Assembly (NCBI GenBank): GCA_021234155.1
Contig: JAJEKV010000066.1
Coordinates: 3,451,682 to 3,515,681, forward strand
DNA from: Isoetes taiwanensis
Lineage: Eukaryota; Streptophyta; Lycopodiopsida; Isoetales; Isoetaceae
DNA length: 64,000 bases
Reading direction: 5' to 3'
The notes beneath the pieces were generated by a model. The model saw only the letters and a program-made list of their open reading frames with translations, did no database searches and was not told the DNA's origin. The stretch's first letter is position 1, and the number at the start of each line of letters is the position of its first letter. The position numbers were made by a program, and so were the translations under genes. Positions 44,957-55,500 of the stretch are shown here, in pieces.

Positions 44957-47900
44957 ACATGTGAGATGAGTAAAATGGAGCCGTGGAAGTCCAAAGGAGG
45001 CCATTGCCCTAGGGCTCCAATGGAGGAAGATGGGTTGTTTTTGTTGCACCCTTGCAACTGCATCGGCATTTGGCAGAGGGTATAATAACCGCAGCTTGAT
45101 CCATTTGATAGTGTGAATGATGAGAGGTCGAGATGAACATCTTGGAGTTGGCATTGTGAAGCTTTTATCGGTTGATACAATCATGTCCTGTGGAAGCTCT
45201 AGTGATTGCATTGTGTGCTCGTGGTCTGCCGGAGTCCCAAGCTCGGGCTTGAGATGGCCAATTAGATATATTACACACAAGAATGGTGATACTCTAGATT
45301 GCCCCATCGAACTACACACACCCCAAGGCCCACCCAAGGCCATGTGGAAGATTTGGTGGTCGATGAGCATCCTTTGATCACAAGGAAGAGACGCTTATGT
45401 CTTTCATAAAAGGCAGCCAAAGGTGCCCAAGAGGCCTAGAAGTGACAAATATTTAGAAAGGATGGAAAGTATGGCACCAACCAAAGAAAAACCGGAGGCA
45501 ATTAGGGGACAAGAGTGTTGCAACCTAGATTGCACAAAGGCAAGACAATGTGGATGACCTCGCAGATAAGGTCCCAATACATTGGACAGCCTTCAAAAAG
45601 ATAGGATTAATTTCATTTACTCCTTGTGTAGGAATTCCAAACCTATGATGAAAACATGTGATTTGCTACTATATCAATTGAGGGGCATGAAGGTATGTAT
45701 GAGAGCATTGAGATGGATTCTTGGGGTGAGCAAGTCTTCATTTTACAGACATCGGGAGCAAAGGTTAGAAAAGGGCACACTTTGTTCCAACATGGTAATG
45801 CACTCACTTTGAAAACTAGAGCAAATACTCTAAAGGCCATTGCAGCTTCTTCGAGAGCTTTGTGAGATACATGTCTCAATCTATGCCCACAAGTCGAGCA
45901 GAACGAAAGCACTTGCAAAGTAGTGGTGCAAAGAGTGTTGCCACAACACTATATCCGTAGGAGTGCCTTAAGGAGGTCAACTCCATCCTAGAAACCACCG
46001 GAGGTAGGCCTCTTTCTCAATCACATTTCAAGAAGTTATGGAGCACTCACTTCTGGACGGAGTGTCCTACAACACATGCCATTCTCAAAGTGCAACACTT
46101 GCATTCAACTCAAGGATACACTTGCATCAACCGCAATAGAGAAAGAAAGAATGGCAATTAGGGGAGCAATTTGCGATCACCAAAGGGACCAAATATCATG
46201 TAGACAAATTGTATTGGCTAAAGTGGAGAACATTTTTTCGAGATGCAAATGGACAAATTTTTGTGTATAATTCATGATAAGATGGACCAACACAAGACTT
46301 TCTTGCCAAAGCTAGATCTCTTTACCCAAGCGCTTGTCAAAACGCTTTTCAGATGAAAGTAAGTCCAAGGGTGTATTAACACATGGTCATGGAACTGGAA
46401 CATATGGTCATTTTGTGCTTGATCTATGGAGAGATGATCCAAACTTCCATGTGAGCTCTATTTTCAAGTGCCCGAGAACACTAGAGAAAGGATCATAGAA
46501 GGGAGGAGGTATTCCCCTTCAAAGACCCATTTTTGAGGCTTTGATGGATGATCAACCGCTTTGTTACCAAAGGCGATATAAAAAAGCTCACATCCAAGGT
46601 GTCTAGTGAATCAAGGAGGACTTGGGATGATTTCCTTACTTGAGAAATCAACGCCCGAGGAGCTATGTGTTGGGCTTGGACAACCGCTGGAAAGAAAACA
46701 AGAATAGATGGATGTTTGGGGGCAATGTCATACTTGGAAGCAGTGGGAGTATTCAAAGTTGTGAAAGTGGGATTCATGATGGTTGGGCATACGATGATGA
46801 TATAGATGGATTCTTTGGAACTTTCTCCACCAAGCTCAAGAGAGAAAACGTGACCACTCTCCCCCGAACTAATGGATGTGTTTGAGACGCATTGACCCCA
46901 ACCCAATGGCTTTTGATGGATGAGGTTGCAGATTGGAAATCATTTGTAGAAGGATACTTGCTAGATGGTAAGGACCAGCTTGACAGACACACAAAGCCAC
47001 TTCAGTTCAAGTTTTGGGTTAGGGATGGAATACCAATCATGCAATATAAGTGGAGACCGGTGACAAGTTGTGGATGCCTGTACAAGGTATCGAAGTTGTG
47101 GCAAAGGGTGTCGCTGGTGAAGTTCTCATTCCTAAAGGGCAACTAAAACCACTACCTCCCTTCAAGACAGTCAAAGACTCTAGCCAACCGGTGAAGGGCA
47201 TCAAGGATTACATAACACACCGGGATGATGTTCAAATGGAAAGCACACCTCCACTCTTAAGAAAAATCAAATGGACTCCCCTAATCAAGTACGGGAGAAA
47301 GTTGTGACATGCTTGGAAACCCGAATGTACCATGTGGGAGGGAGCTAAGAGATGGGTTCTTGCCATGAGTCAAGATGGAGGGTTCTCAAGGTGCAAGCAC
47401 GTCTAAGAATGCTCACTTGGGTCCCAACAAGGGTTCCAAGTGGTTTGTGGGAAGTAAGGCCTCAAAGCCAAGTGGTTTGATCTTCCCGAGTGGGATCCCT
47501 TTGAGGACATCAAGGAAGGATACTTTGTGCTAGTAAGGCCCGATGATGAGGACTGTCCAATATGGTTAGGGGTGGCACTCTCCGATGTAACCACCACTAT
47601 GCCTCGATGGAGAGGAGAGTTGCGCCCCGATTCCAAATTCAATATTGGGAGCCCATTGGGAGACACAAGAAGGGCAACTTGAAGGAGCAATACACCACCA
47701 CTGGGAGAAGAAGTGGAGGGCAATTATGTTGACCCTCAAAGGAGGGAATTGGTGGAGTGTGTGGTATGGTCATATCCAAGTTCTCACGTTGCAAAGGACA
47801 ACACACACAAGATCCCAAGAAGGGAGATGGACAAGGCCATGAGCAACCTCCATGCTATATCATTGTATGAGGGCACATAATATTGAGAAGTTTGAAAACT
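44957..47900 (+). pseudogene. Transposase-like gene of the 12.3-kb element (RNase H-fold candidate, DUF7869-like)
   Basis: Pieces in shifting frames run rightwards. RALRWILGVSKSSFYRH near 45700 looks like a helix-turn-helix. FSKCNTCIQLKD (46079) has a CxxC pair. IIHDKMDQHKTFLPKLD (46267-46317) follows, then THGHGTGTYGHFVLDLWRDD (about 46379), LDNRWKENKNRW (about 46674), WAYDDDIDGFFGTFSTKL (about 46783), DQLDRHTKPLQFKFWVRDG (about 46975) and IKEGYFVLVRPDDEDCPIWL (about 47508). The D-M-D, L-D-N...N-K-N and D-D-I-D positions are the kind of spaced acidic residues seen in RNase H-fold transposases. I remember this motif series (normally GHTH before DDID, here partly lost) from uncharacterised plant and animal families, which I believe Pfam calls DUF7869; both the name and the transposase role need checking. 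At least five frame breaks. Its place next to one TIR fits a transposase. Confidence 0.65.
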
Positions 47901-48051
47901 ATCTCAACTAGTGGTTTGTAAAATTTATGAGGAAAACAAGTAACCCAATTCTATGTGTGTCATGTGTAATTCTATTCAAGCAATCAATTCAGAAATTTCT
48001 TTTATGGTGTGTGAGTCCCATTTTCAGTCCGAGTCCCAAAATTCAAGATTT

Positions 48052-48076
48052 GTCCCACTTTAATTAAATACGACTT
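48052..48076 (-). repeat. Right terminal inverted repeat
   Basis: 25 bp, mirror of 35815-35839. Two more GAGTCCCA motifs lie just inside it (about 48013 and 48031), matching TGGGACTCA at the left end (35835-35843). Confidence 0.92.
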
Positions 48077-48280
48077 AATTACTGAGCCCTCAGTAGTCAT
48101 TATCTCTGCTTGTCTAGTATCATCATTACTGCAAAGGTTTTTCCCTTGAAAACCTTTCGAGGCAGGGGTTTTTTAATCCTAGTAGTAATGATTGTACTAG
48201 CCCATTGTATGGGTCCCATGACCTATTGGTCTCCATGGACGTTAAAAAAACTATTCTATTCTATTCTATTCTTATAGAAA
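48077..48280 (+). mobile_element. LINE 3' end, right piece with (CTATT)n tail
   Basis: Continues the LINE from 35814 after the target duplication: GAGCCCTCAGTAGTCATT, TTGAAAACCTTTCGAGG, GGGTTTTTTAATCCTAG, then (CTATT)n at 48251-48275. It matches 27290-27485 almost base for base. Confidence 0.88.
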
Positions 48281-48681
48281 TGGCAAATATTACTACTCTC
48301 TTACTCTTATAGAAATGGCAATTGGAATATTTGTATTTGGCATTGGAAAGAATGTAGCTTCTTGCAACACAAATATGCGACATGGATAGGAAGGCAATTT
48401 CAAGTGAACAGATAAATGGGGACCACGTAACGTGTTAAATGTTTAAGGATCTTGGGCATCAAGAGCGATCTAAGAGGGGGGGCCCTCTACAAGAAATCCT
48501 ATAAATTGTTGCATTTCATTTAAACAATAAGTTAGTTCTTTGCCAAGCAAGAATATCAAACAAGCAATATGAAGCTCCCAAAAGGAAAGCACATACACCA
48601 ATTAAATGGAGTGGTATGGCATGAACAATGACTATACTTAATAAATGAAAAGCATGCAAACTTTGCAAGCATCTACTCAAA

Positions 48682-49011
48682 TCAAGCATTCAACAAAGCC
48701 AACTCCGGTACCGCCGCAGAATGAATAGCACAATAATGCCCAGAATAAATAGGTGGACTTAAGACAGCAAGGTTATTCTTTTCAAAGTTTTGGTTAAACA
48801 AGTGATTAGGCATCATTGTTGGATAGCTCTTTTGATAATTGCATACTGGTGTATTATCTATACACATGGCATTGTTTGTTTGGTTGCAAGTGGTCTCTAA
48901 ACAGGCAAATTGAAATCCAACAAAAGAGCTCATATCTGGCGCCAACGCCATTGTCATAATCATCTGGTATAGATGACGTGGACGTAGTAAGGGAAGCAAG
49001 TTTGGGTCCAT
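48682..49011 (-). CDS. Unrecognised small ORF (109 aa)
   Basis: Open from MDPNLLPLLRP to the stop. The middle has four Cys (CLETTCNQ...CIDNTPVC). I know no family for it. Its 5' part lies in a segment repeated inverted near 63.1-63.2 kb, where the frame is not kept, so it may well be non-coding. From 48280 to 48680 nothing else is seen. Confidence 0.2.
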   Translation of the reverse strand: MDPNLLPLLRPRHLYQMIMTMALAPDMSSFVGFQFACLETTCNQTNNAMCIDNTPVCNYQKSYPTMMPNHLFNQNFEKNNLAVLSPPIYSGHYCAIHSAAVPELALLNA

Positions 49012-49305
49012 GTGGGCAGCTTAGAATTGCACGAAAGCGTGCACCTCAGGTTAGGCAAGCCTGCTAAACATCTTTATCTAATGTGGGCCACCGAAGACCA
49101 GATTGTAGAACATTCTCCACCGTTAGGTTAGCAGAAAAGCGGCCATCTCCACCCCTTCATGTGCTTTATGTATAATATAATATCTTGGGTTTCATGAGGT
49201 GGGATACGCCTATGTAACACATAGTCCTTGCCCTTTTTATATGATTGTCCTACAACTCGCGTATATGCCTAAACTTTGTGTAGGAATAGAATAGAATAGA
49301 ATAGA
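48940..49305. repeat. Dispersed repeat, inverted relative to 62390-63180
   Basis: Shared blocks in opposite orientation include CGCCAACGCCATTG (48950; CAATGGCGTTGGCG near 63164), CCTTCATGTGCTTTATG (49155), GATAAAGATGTTTA-type sequence and the (CTATT)n tail followed by CTACACAAAGTT. Divergence is high, with extra sequence in the right copy. Confidence 0.6.
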
Positions 49306-49365
49306 TTTTTTAATGTTCACAGAGATCAATAGGCCATGGGACCCATACAATGGGCTAGAAAAACT
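49284..49365 (-). mobile_element. Short LINE 3' end, reverse orientation
   Basis: On the minus strand CTAGCCCATTGTATGGGTCCC and a GTGAACATTAAAAAA stretch precede an (ATTCT)n tail. Only the last ~80 bp of the LINE is left. Confidence 0.75.
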
Positions 49366-49382
49366 CAAAATATATGCATTTT

Positions 49383-52300
49383 GATTTTGTGATACTCAAC
49401 TACACATGTTTGCAACTTGCTATCGAGGGCAACCCTTTATTGCGATAACAACTTGTTTTATAGGATTAAAGAGTGCCTTTGGAAGATAACAATGTCTTTA
49501 AGGTCATCCATGCAAAATTGTAGCAAGCCAATTCTCTATGGTCTAGAGAAAAAAGTCAAAGTATTGGAGTGTTTGTGATTCAATTGTCCATTGGGTTGTT
49601 GGCCATAAAGGATATATTAAGGATTGGACCTCCACTTTCTGCATTAAGTATAATTTTTCCTTCTCATAATAACTAGAATGTTGAATGTTTTCACGTTTGA
49701 ACCGAAGAACTTGGACTAATTACCATTTCGTATTTGGTTGAAATTACAGAATGTCGAAAGAAATTTCAACCATCTGGTGGTGGCTATTGGGGGTTTGCTG
49801 GCAATGGCACCACCTGGGGGCTAATGCCCCTCGTGCTACTGTTGGATTTCCATCCAAGCAGTTACCTAGCTAAATGTTTTCGAAGAATGTGGAATAGTTG
49901 CCATTCCCAAAGTTTTTGTTTGTAAATGACACCCTGAATTGCGATAAAAGGTGGCCTTGGTATTATTGGGCACTCTAGAGCTTAGAACTTTATATATATG
50001 TACTACATTATTCTCAAACATTTTTAAGGTAGTTGAAATAGTGCAATATCAAGGTATGTGATCTGAGAAAATGAAACGTTGTCATCTAAGCATTTGTTCG
50101 TAACAACATAGACATCGAATGTGCTTTTCTTGCTTTGAGTGCAAGCACTGCAACATGAAAGTGAGGATTGATAACAATTTCAAGCTTCTTGTACTAGATG
50201 CTTTGACAATCTAGTAGTTGATTTGGGAGCTTCATATTCTAGAGACTTTTGGGCTATGAGACACATAGCAGTGAGGATATATCAAAAGGTTCGAAAGCTT
50301 TTTGAGAGAATGTGCCTATGATGATGACAAAGTGTATAGAAATAACCTAAGATTTCAGACATGATTTTGTCAAGCATTAGGTATGCATTACCGGGACATT
50401 ACCGATCTCGACCCTCGGATTCAAAATAGAAGCCGTATTTTTGGATTGCGCTTAGAGTGTTTCCATTCTTGGCATGTGCGTGTCGTCGTACTTTTGGATT
50501 GCCTATTGCTTGCATGCAAAGGAAGGGGAGTCAATGCCTGTAGCCATAACTTGTTGGGAAGCTTTTTGGTGATGGCGGCCACTGAAAACCTGTTGGAAGC
50601 CACTCTATAGGGCATAGCATACTAGGATCGGCGGCCACAAGGCTCTCTCTGCTTCTTTTGTAGTGTGAGGTCTTCACAAATTTGGTAGATTACACGCACG
50701 ATTTTTAGGTAAATGCATTCATCAGTGTTGCAACTTGTTTTTCCCTTGCACAAGTTTCGGTGCCACAGGCGGAAACTAAGCCAATACTTACTTATTCTTG
50801 CAATTCTCGAGGATAAGGTGTGCTTGTTGTAGCTTGTTGTTTTCATCATGTTCTTGTACCTGTTAAACAAGCTTCTAGTGAAACACGGAGGTTCAATTCC
50901 TCTGAGCTTGTTTTTTGTTTGTTTCGGAGGCATTGGCATCTCGTTGGTGTTCCATTCCCCAAGCTCTGCTCTGTCGGAAGCTTGAATGTCATGTTCTATC
51001 AGGTTACATCAACATCATGTTCTGTTGTATCAGGTTAGAGGAATACTAAGATAACCATTGAATTGGGTTTTTTTAATCCCCTTATGAATCGGGTCAACGT
51101 GGGGCTATTTGACCTCATCTTTTGACTTCGAATGGACGGACCATATAGATGCTCATGGAATATTTTGCAAGATGTCCCATGATCTGATGCCCACGAGAGA
51201 ATACACTACACCTCTAGATTTTATCCAGAGGCTGAATTATATCTACTAAATAAAGTGGACCCATCGCGGTAAATGTCGAACGTGGGCATGTTATAGCCAG
51301 CCTTAAATGTCAAAAAATCTGCTAAAGCCCACAAAAACGTAGTGTAATTTTTTTTGGGCGTGGTTATAACATGTCAAAGACACGAATGCCTGTGGCTATA
51401 ACATGATGGAAGTGGACGCGTAGATAAAGGTCTATGAGGTGTAAGACATTATAGGAAAGTCTTTGTCATGTAGCTTAAATAGAAGTGTGAACATGTTTGA
51501 AAACATGCTTTTTGTTTTTTCGGTCAAGGAATGATGCTAAAGGTCCACTTTATAGGTAGTCCATGTATTAAACACGTGTTTGAGCAGGTGGAACAAGGTA
51601 GCGCCGAAGTGGCTATGGCATCGAGCCAAGTGAGAGGGAGAGTTAGGGCCTGTCCGGCTCCACAATCACCTTTGCCCAAAGTTGACAAATGCCCACAATC
51701 AATCCTTGTGGCTCATCCTTTGATAGTGCCAATCTTGCTAAAATTTCCTCCCCATTTTCTTCACGAAAAGCCAATCCTTAATTCTTTTATGACTTCCACT
51801 AAGTCCAGATTCATCTACAATAAAGGGAAAGAAAAAAAATTCTCCATTTCATCCATCCATTCTTCCCCAAGATCAACATTTGGTCATTCAAAAGAAGCAT
51901 CGCAGAGCTTCCATCCAGAAAAGTTTTATCATACCCAAGTTTGATTACATCAAGAGCGGTGGCATTAATGGCATTTTTCATCAAGCTTTTGGTTCACACA
52001 GAGGTGTTTTTAGTCCTGATCCTCCTGCTGGGACTGCATTTGGAGTTCATTGTGCTTTCTGCCAGATGGGCAGGCTCTCATTGCTATGAAAGATCATATT
52101 ATTGATCCAATGTAATGTGTTGCATTCTTGAAGGCTTCTCAGATTCCACCCCTCAAGCCATGGGCGTGCATTTGATGTGAGAGGGCCTCACAGCTACAAC
52201 TCCTCAATCTTCATCATAATAATACAAGGGAGCATTTCTCCAGCAGGCTGATCTCAAGGAACTTCGGAGATTAGATCTTGCTTACAACAACTTCAGCAGC

Positions 52301-52518
52301 ATCATACCAGTTGAGCTTGGGAACTGCACCAAACTTGAGTACCTCGACCTGGGATCTAATTTTCTAAGAGGCCCCATTCCGAAGGAACTCGGGCGCCTGC
52401 AAAACCTCACCTACTTGTCCCTGCATGATAATATGCTTACAGGCAACATTCCGCCTGAGATTTTTCAAATCAAAGCACTTCAGGAGGTGTACCTGAGTAA
52501 CAACAACCTTTCTGGCAA
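49383..52518. repeat. Segmental duplication copy 2 (upstream region plus start of the LRR gene)
   Basis: Collinear with 31312-33742 and 55080-57540, and continuing into the LRR gene to 52518. It abuts the hAT unit of copy 3 directly. A 149-bp MITE is specific to this copy. Confidence 0.85.
51261..51409. mobile_element. 149-bp MITE with 8-bp target duplication
   Basis: Starts CCATCGCGG, ends CATGATGG (TIR CCATC/GATGG), and AAGTGGAC is present on both sides (51253-51260, 51410-51417). Copies 1 and 3 show the empty site ATAAAGTGGACGCGTAG (about 33165 and 56955). The internal motif CATGTTATAGCCA appears in both orientations. An 8-bp duplication suggests mobilisation by a hAT transposase. Confidence 0.85.
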
Positions 52519-52521
52519 CTA
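51969..52521 (+). pseudogene. LRR receptor kinase gene, truncated copy
   Basis: Starts as the full copy at 57525 (ATGGCATTTTTCATCAAGC, signal peptide region), then frameshifts in the LRRNT part. From 52262 to 52518 a clean run of about three and a half LRRs is open (LRRLDLAYNNFS, LEYLDLGSNFLRGPIPKELG, LQNLTYLSLHDNMLTGNIPP). It stops at TAG (52519), exactly where the hAT-bearing unit begins. No kinase domain remains. Confidence 0.8.
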
Positions 52522-55500
52522 GCTTTCCATAGATGTGCTAACATTGCTAAAGCATAACATTTGTAATAATAATTAAAAAAGAAAGGGGAATAGATTCAAG
52601 ATAAAAAAAAATAATCACATTAGCTCACTAGGTATATTGGTTAAAGTAGTCTTATTAGGATATTGAGTTATTTTGATAGAGGTCGAGCCCTCGTTAGTGA
52701 GGGAATTTGTAAGGCACTTCCTGATAGGCAATAAAATTTTCTGTTTTACTTAGCCACGTGAGAGCCATCTCACTCCATGAATTTGTAATACACTCTTACC
52801 ATCCTCTCCATAGAGGTCAAGAAGAGTATCTAGCTCAGCATGTCTCTTACTAGACCTCCCCCACCAAGAATAAATCTTGTTGGCAACGTTATCAACAAAA
52901 GTGAAGATAGAGGCACTAGATTCAAATGTATCCTTTATAGCAAGGGCTTCCTTATGAGCAATGCAATGAACTCCTCTTATATGAGGATTTTTAGATTGAA
53001 AGCATGTAACAACACCGCCTTTCTCGACATCCTCACAGCAGTATGCTCCATCCGTAGCAATAGCAATCAAGCGTTACTTTCATCTAAAACCATATTAGCC
53101 ATTAAAGCTTCTAATGCATGAAAAGAAGCCCTCAACAGCTTGCATTATCGTTTTAAGAGTTGAATAAAAAAAGCACACGAGGCTCACCTTTCCCACAATC
53201 ACCAAATAGGATGCTTTTAAAAGTTCGGATCCAGAGACTCATCAAAATTGAAAAAAATGGAGAAAACTAACCTCAGCCCATAAAGAAGTCCCTTAAGCAC
53301 ATGCTTTATCGAGACAATGAACTCATGAGCTGCCTTTATTATTTGTATATGCACCATATTCATCTCAAGTGTCGGGCACATTTGGAGTCTTGACACATGC
53401 TTTTGATATCGCACATAAATCGAAAACCTCTCTTCAATGGAAGTTGCAAGTGACCATGAAAAAGTGCATTCTTCATACAAGGTATAATTCTATCTTGCTC
53501 GTATGAACCGGCTTTCCTCGCTTGAACTTCTATTTCTCCTTTAACTCCACTGATTTGTGAAGACGAGCCGCCACATCGGGCCGATGGCGATCACTAGATT
53601 GTGCATGTACAAGAAGTGTATAATTGCATTACTTTTGAGCCACCTTTGCGGTGTATGTATTTGATTTTTGAACTCAATACACCAAGAGCATTTAGTGTGT
53701 CCTCATTTGTGAGTTAGTCCACCCATTTCCAATGCCTTTTCTTCTTTTTTCGATCACTATCATCCCCCTCAAAGTTCCATCCGAGCTTGTATCAACAATG
53801 TCAATTTTTCATGTAGGTTCTTCCGGCACATTCAAAGGAGTGCCGAAGCATTGCTTTTGAAGAAGACACGTAAGGTTGTTGCCAGTAATGCATGCTTGTG
53901 GACGCTTCCTCTTTCCCATTCTTTCAAAACATAGAAAACGCTTTTTGATTTCTAATGAATCTTTTCCCATAGAAGAATTCAATAATGCAAATGAATTGAA
54001 TCATGACAGATTTTTTTACCTCGCATAAAGCTCGAATCATAAAGCTTGGAGGCTTCAATGCATGCAACTGGATTATTCCCCAAGAGTTTGTGACAATATA
54101 TGCAACTGATGCTTGAGGCTTCCCTGTCATTGTGATGAATGCATGCAACCGGATTATTCCGTAAATCAATCAAGAAAGGAAATCGAATCTAAATGAAGGA
54201 ATGAGTGCAACCGACATCGCCAGTCCCCCGCCACCATTAGTTTGATTTTTCCCTTTTCGATTTTCCCCTTTTTTTTTTTTTTAACGCTTAATTAGTTTAT
54301 GCCCTAAATTAAATTCTCTCCTTTTGGCTTTTCTTTTTTTTATTATTGGATTGGTTATTATTATATATGTAGGTAGGCAACTAATATAGAAGATATATAA
54401 AAAAACATATATAAATGTAAAAAATGACAAGAAAATATTGTAATGGTGCCTTTCATAGGAGAGGCACTAATTGGGCGATGTCCTTGACGAGTAAAGTTCA
54501 TAACCCGACTTTTTCGTTTGCAATGCATATTTTCAATTTGCAAATTTTTGACAAAGCCATGTTTTCAAGATGTGCATGCAACGTTGCAAATTCCCCACCG
54601 GGCCCCCTCAGATTTCATATTCTAAAATCTTAGGCAAAGTCATATAGAGGTTCGATATTCTCTCTCAAACCTTCTGCAAATCGTATTTCATATTTTCAAA
54701 ATCATAAGCGCATCCAATCATAAAATGACTATAAGCTTTAAACGAAGGTGCTCACAGCCCCAACATACCATCCGGTCGAGATCCCTCCCAGGAACCGGGA
54801 AACCAACCTGGACAAGTCCAAAGTGCACCTGCTTAGTAGTAACCATAAAGTTGCTCTGCAGGATTTTGCTTAGATATGAAAGAAAGCAAGCTTTACATGG
54901 TGGGAGAAATGATGATCGGCGATGATAAGCGAGCATTGGAGGAGCTGATACATACATGTCTATTATGCATAGAGCATTGTCTTCATACAAGAAGTCGTTG
55001 GAAGAAACATAATATACAAACACGTTACTAAGCATGAAATTGTTTCAGTACGGGAGAAATGAAAGCAATATAATTTTATGCAGTTTAATCTCTTGTGATA
55101 CTCAACTACTCATGTTTGGTAACCTGATAGGGCAACCTTTATTGCGATAGCAACCTGTTTTATAGGATTAAAGAGTGCCTTGAAAATAACAATGGCTTTA
55201 AGGTCATCCATGCAAAAATTGTAGGCAAGCCCCCTTTATTGCGATACAACCCTGTTTTATAGAGTTAAAGAGTGCCTTTGGAAAATAACAATGGCTTTAA
55301 GGTCATCCATGCAAAATTGTAGCAAGCCAATTCTCTAAGGTCTAGAGAAAAAAGTCAAGTATTGGTGTTTTGATCAATTGTCCATTGGGTTGTTGGCCAT
55401 AAATGATATATTAGGATTGGACCTCCGGTTTCTGCATTAAGTATAATTTTCCTTCTCATAATAACTAGAATGTTGAATGTTTCACGTTTGAACCAGAACT

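Larger units (their letters stand above)
35815..48076. mobile_element. 12.3-kb DNA transposon-like element with 25-bp perfect TIRs
   Basis: The first 25 bases (35815-35839, AAGTCGTATTTAATTAAAG...GGGAC) are the exact reverse complement of 48052-48076. AATT stands on both sides (35811-35814, 48077-48080). Joining the flanks with one AATT restores the LINE seen uninterrupted at 27285-27310, so the insertion is directly visible. Inside, a minus-strand gene with a DGQH motif points to the left end and a plus-strand transposase-like gene points to the right end. About 17 palindromes occur between 36.7 and 43.5 kb. GGGACTC recurs just inside both ends. I cannot assign it to a named superfamily. Confidence 0.88.
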
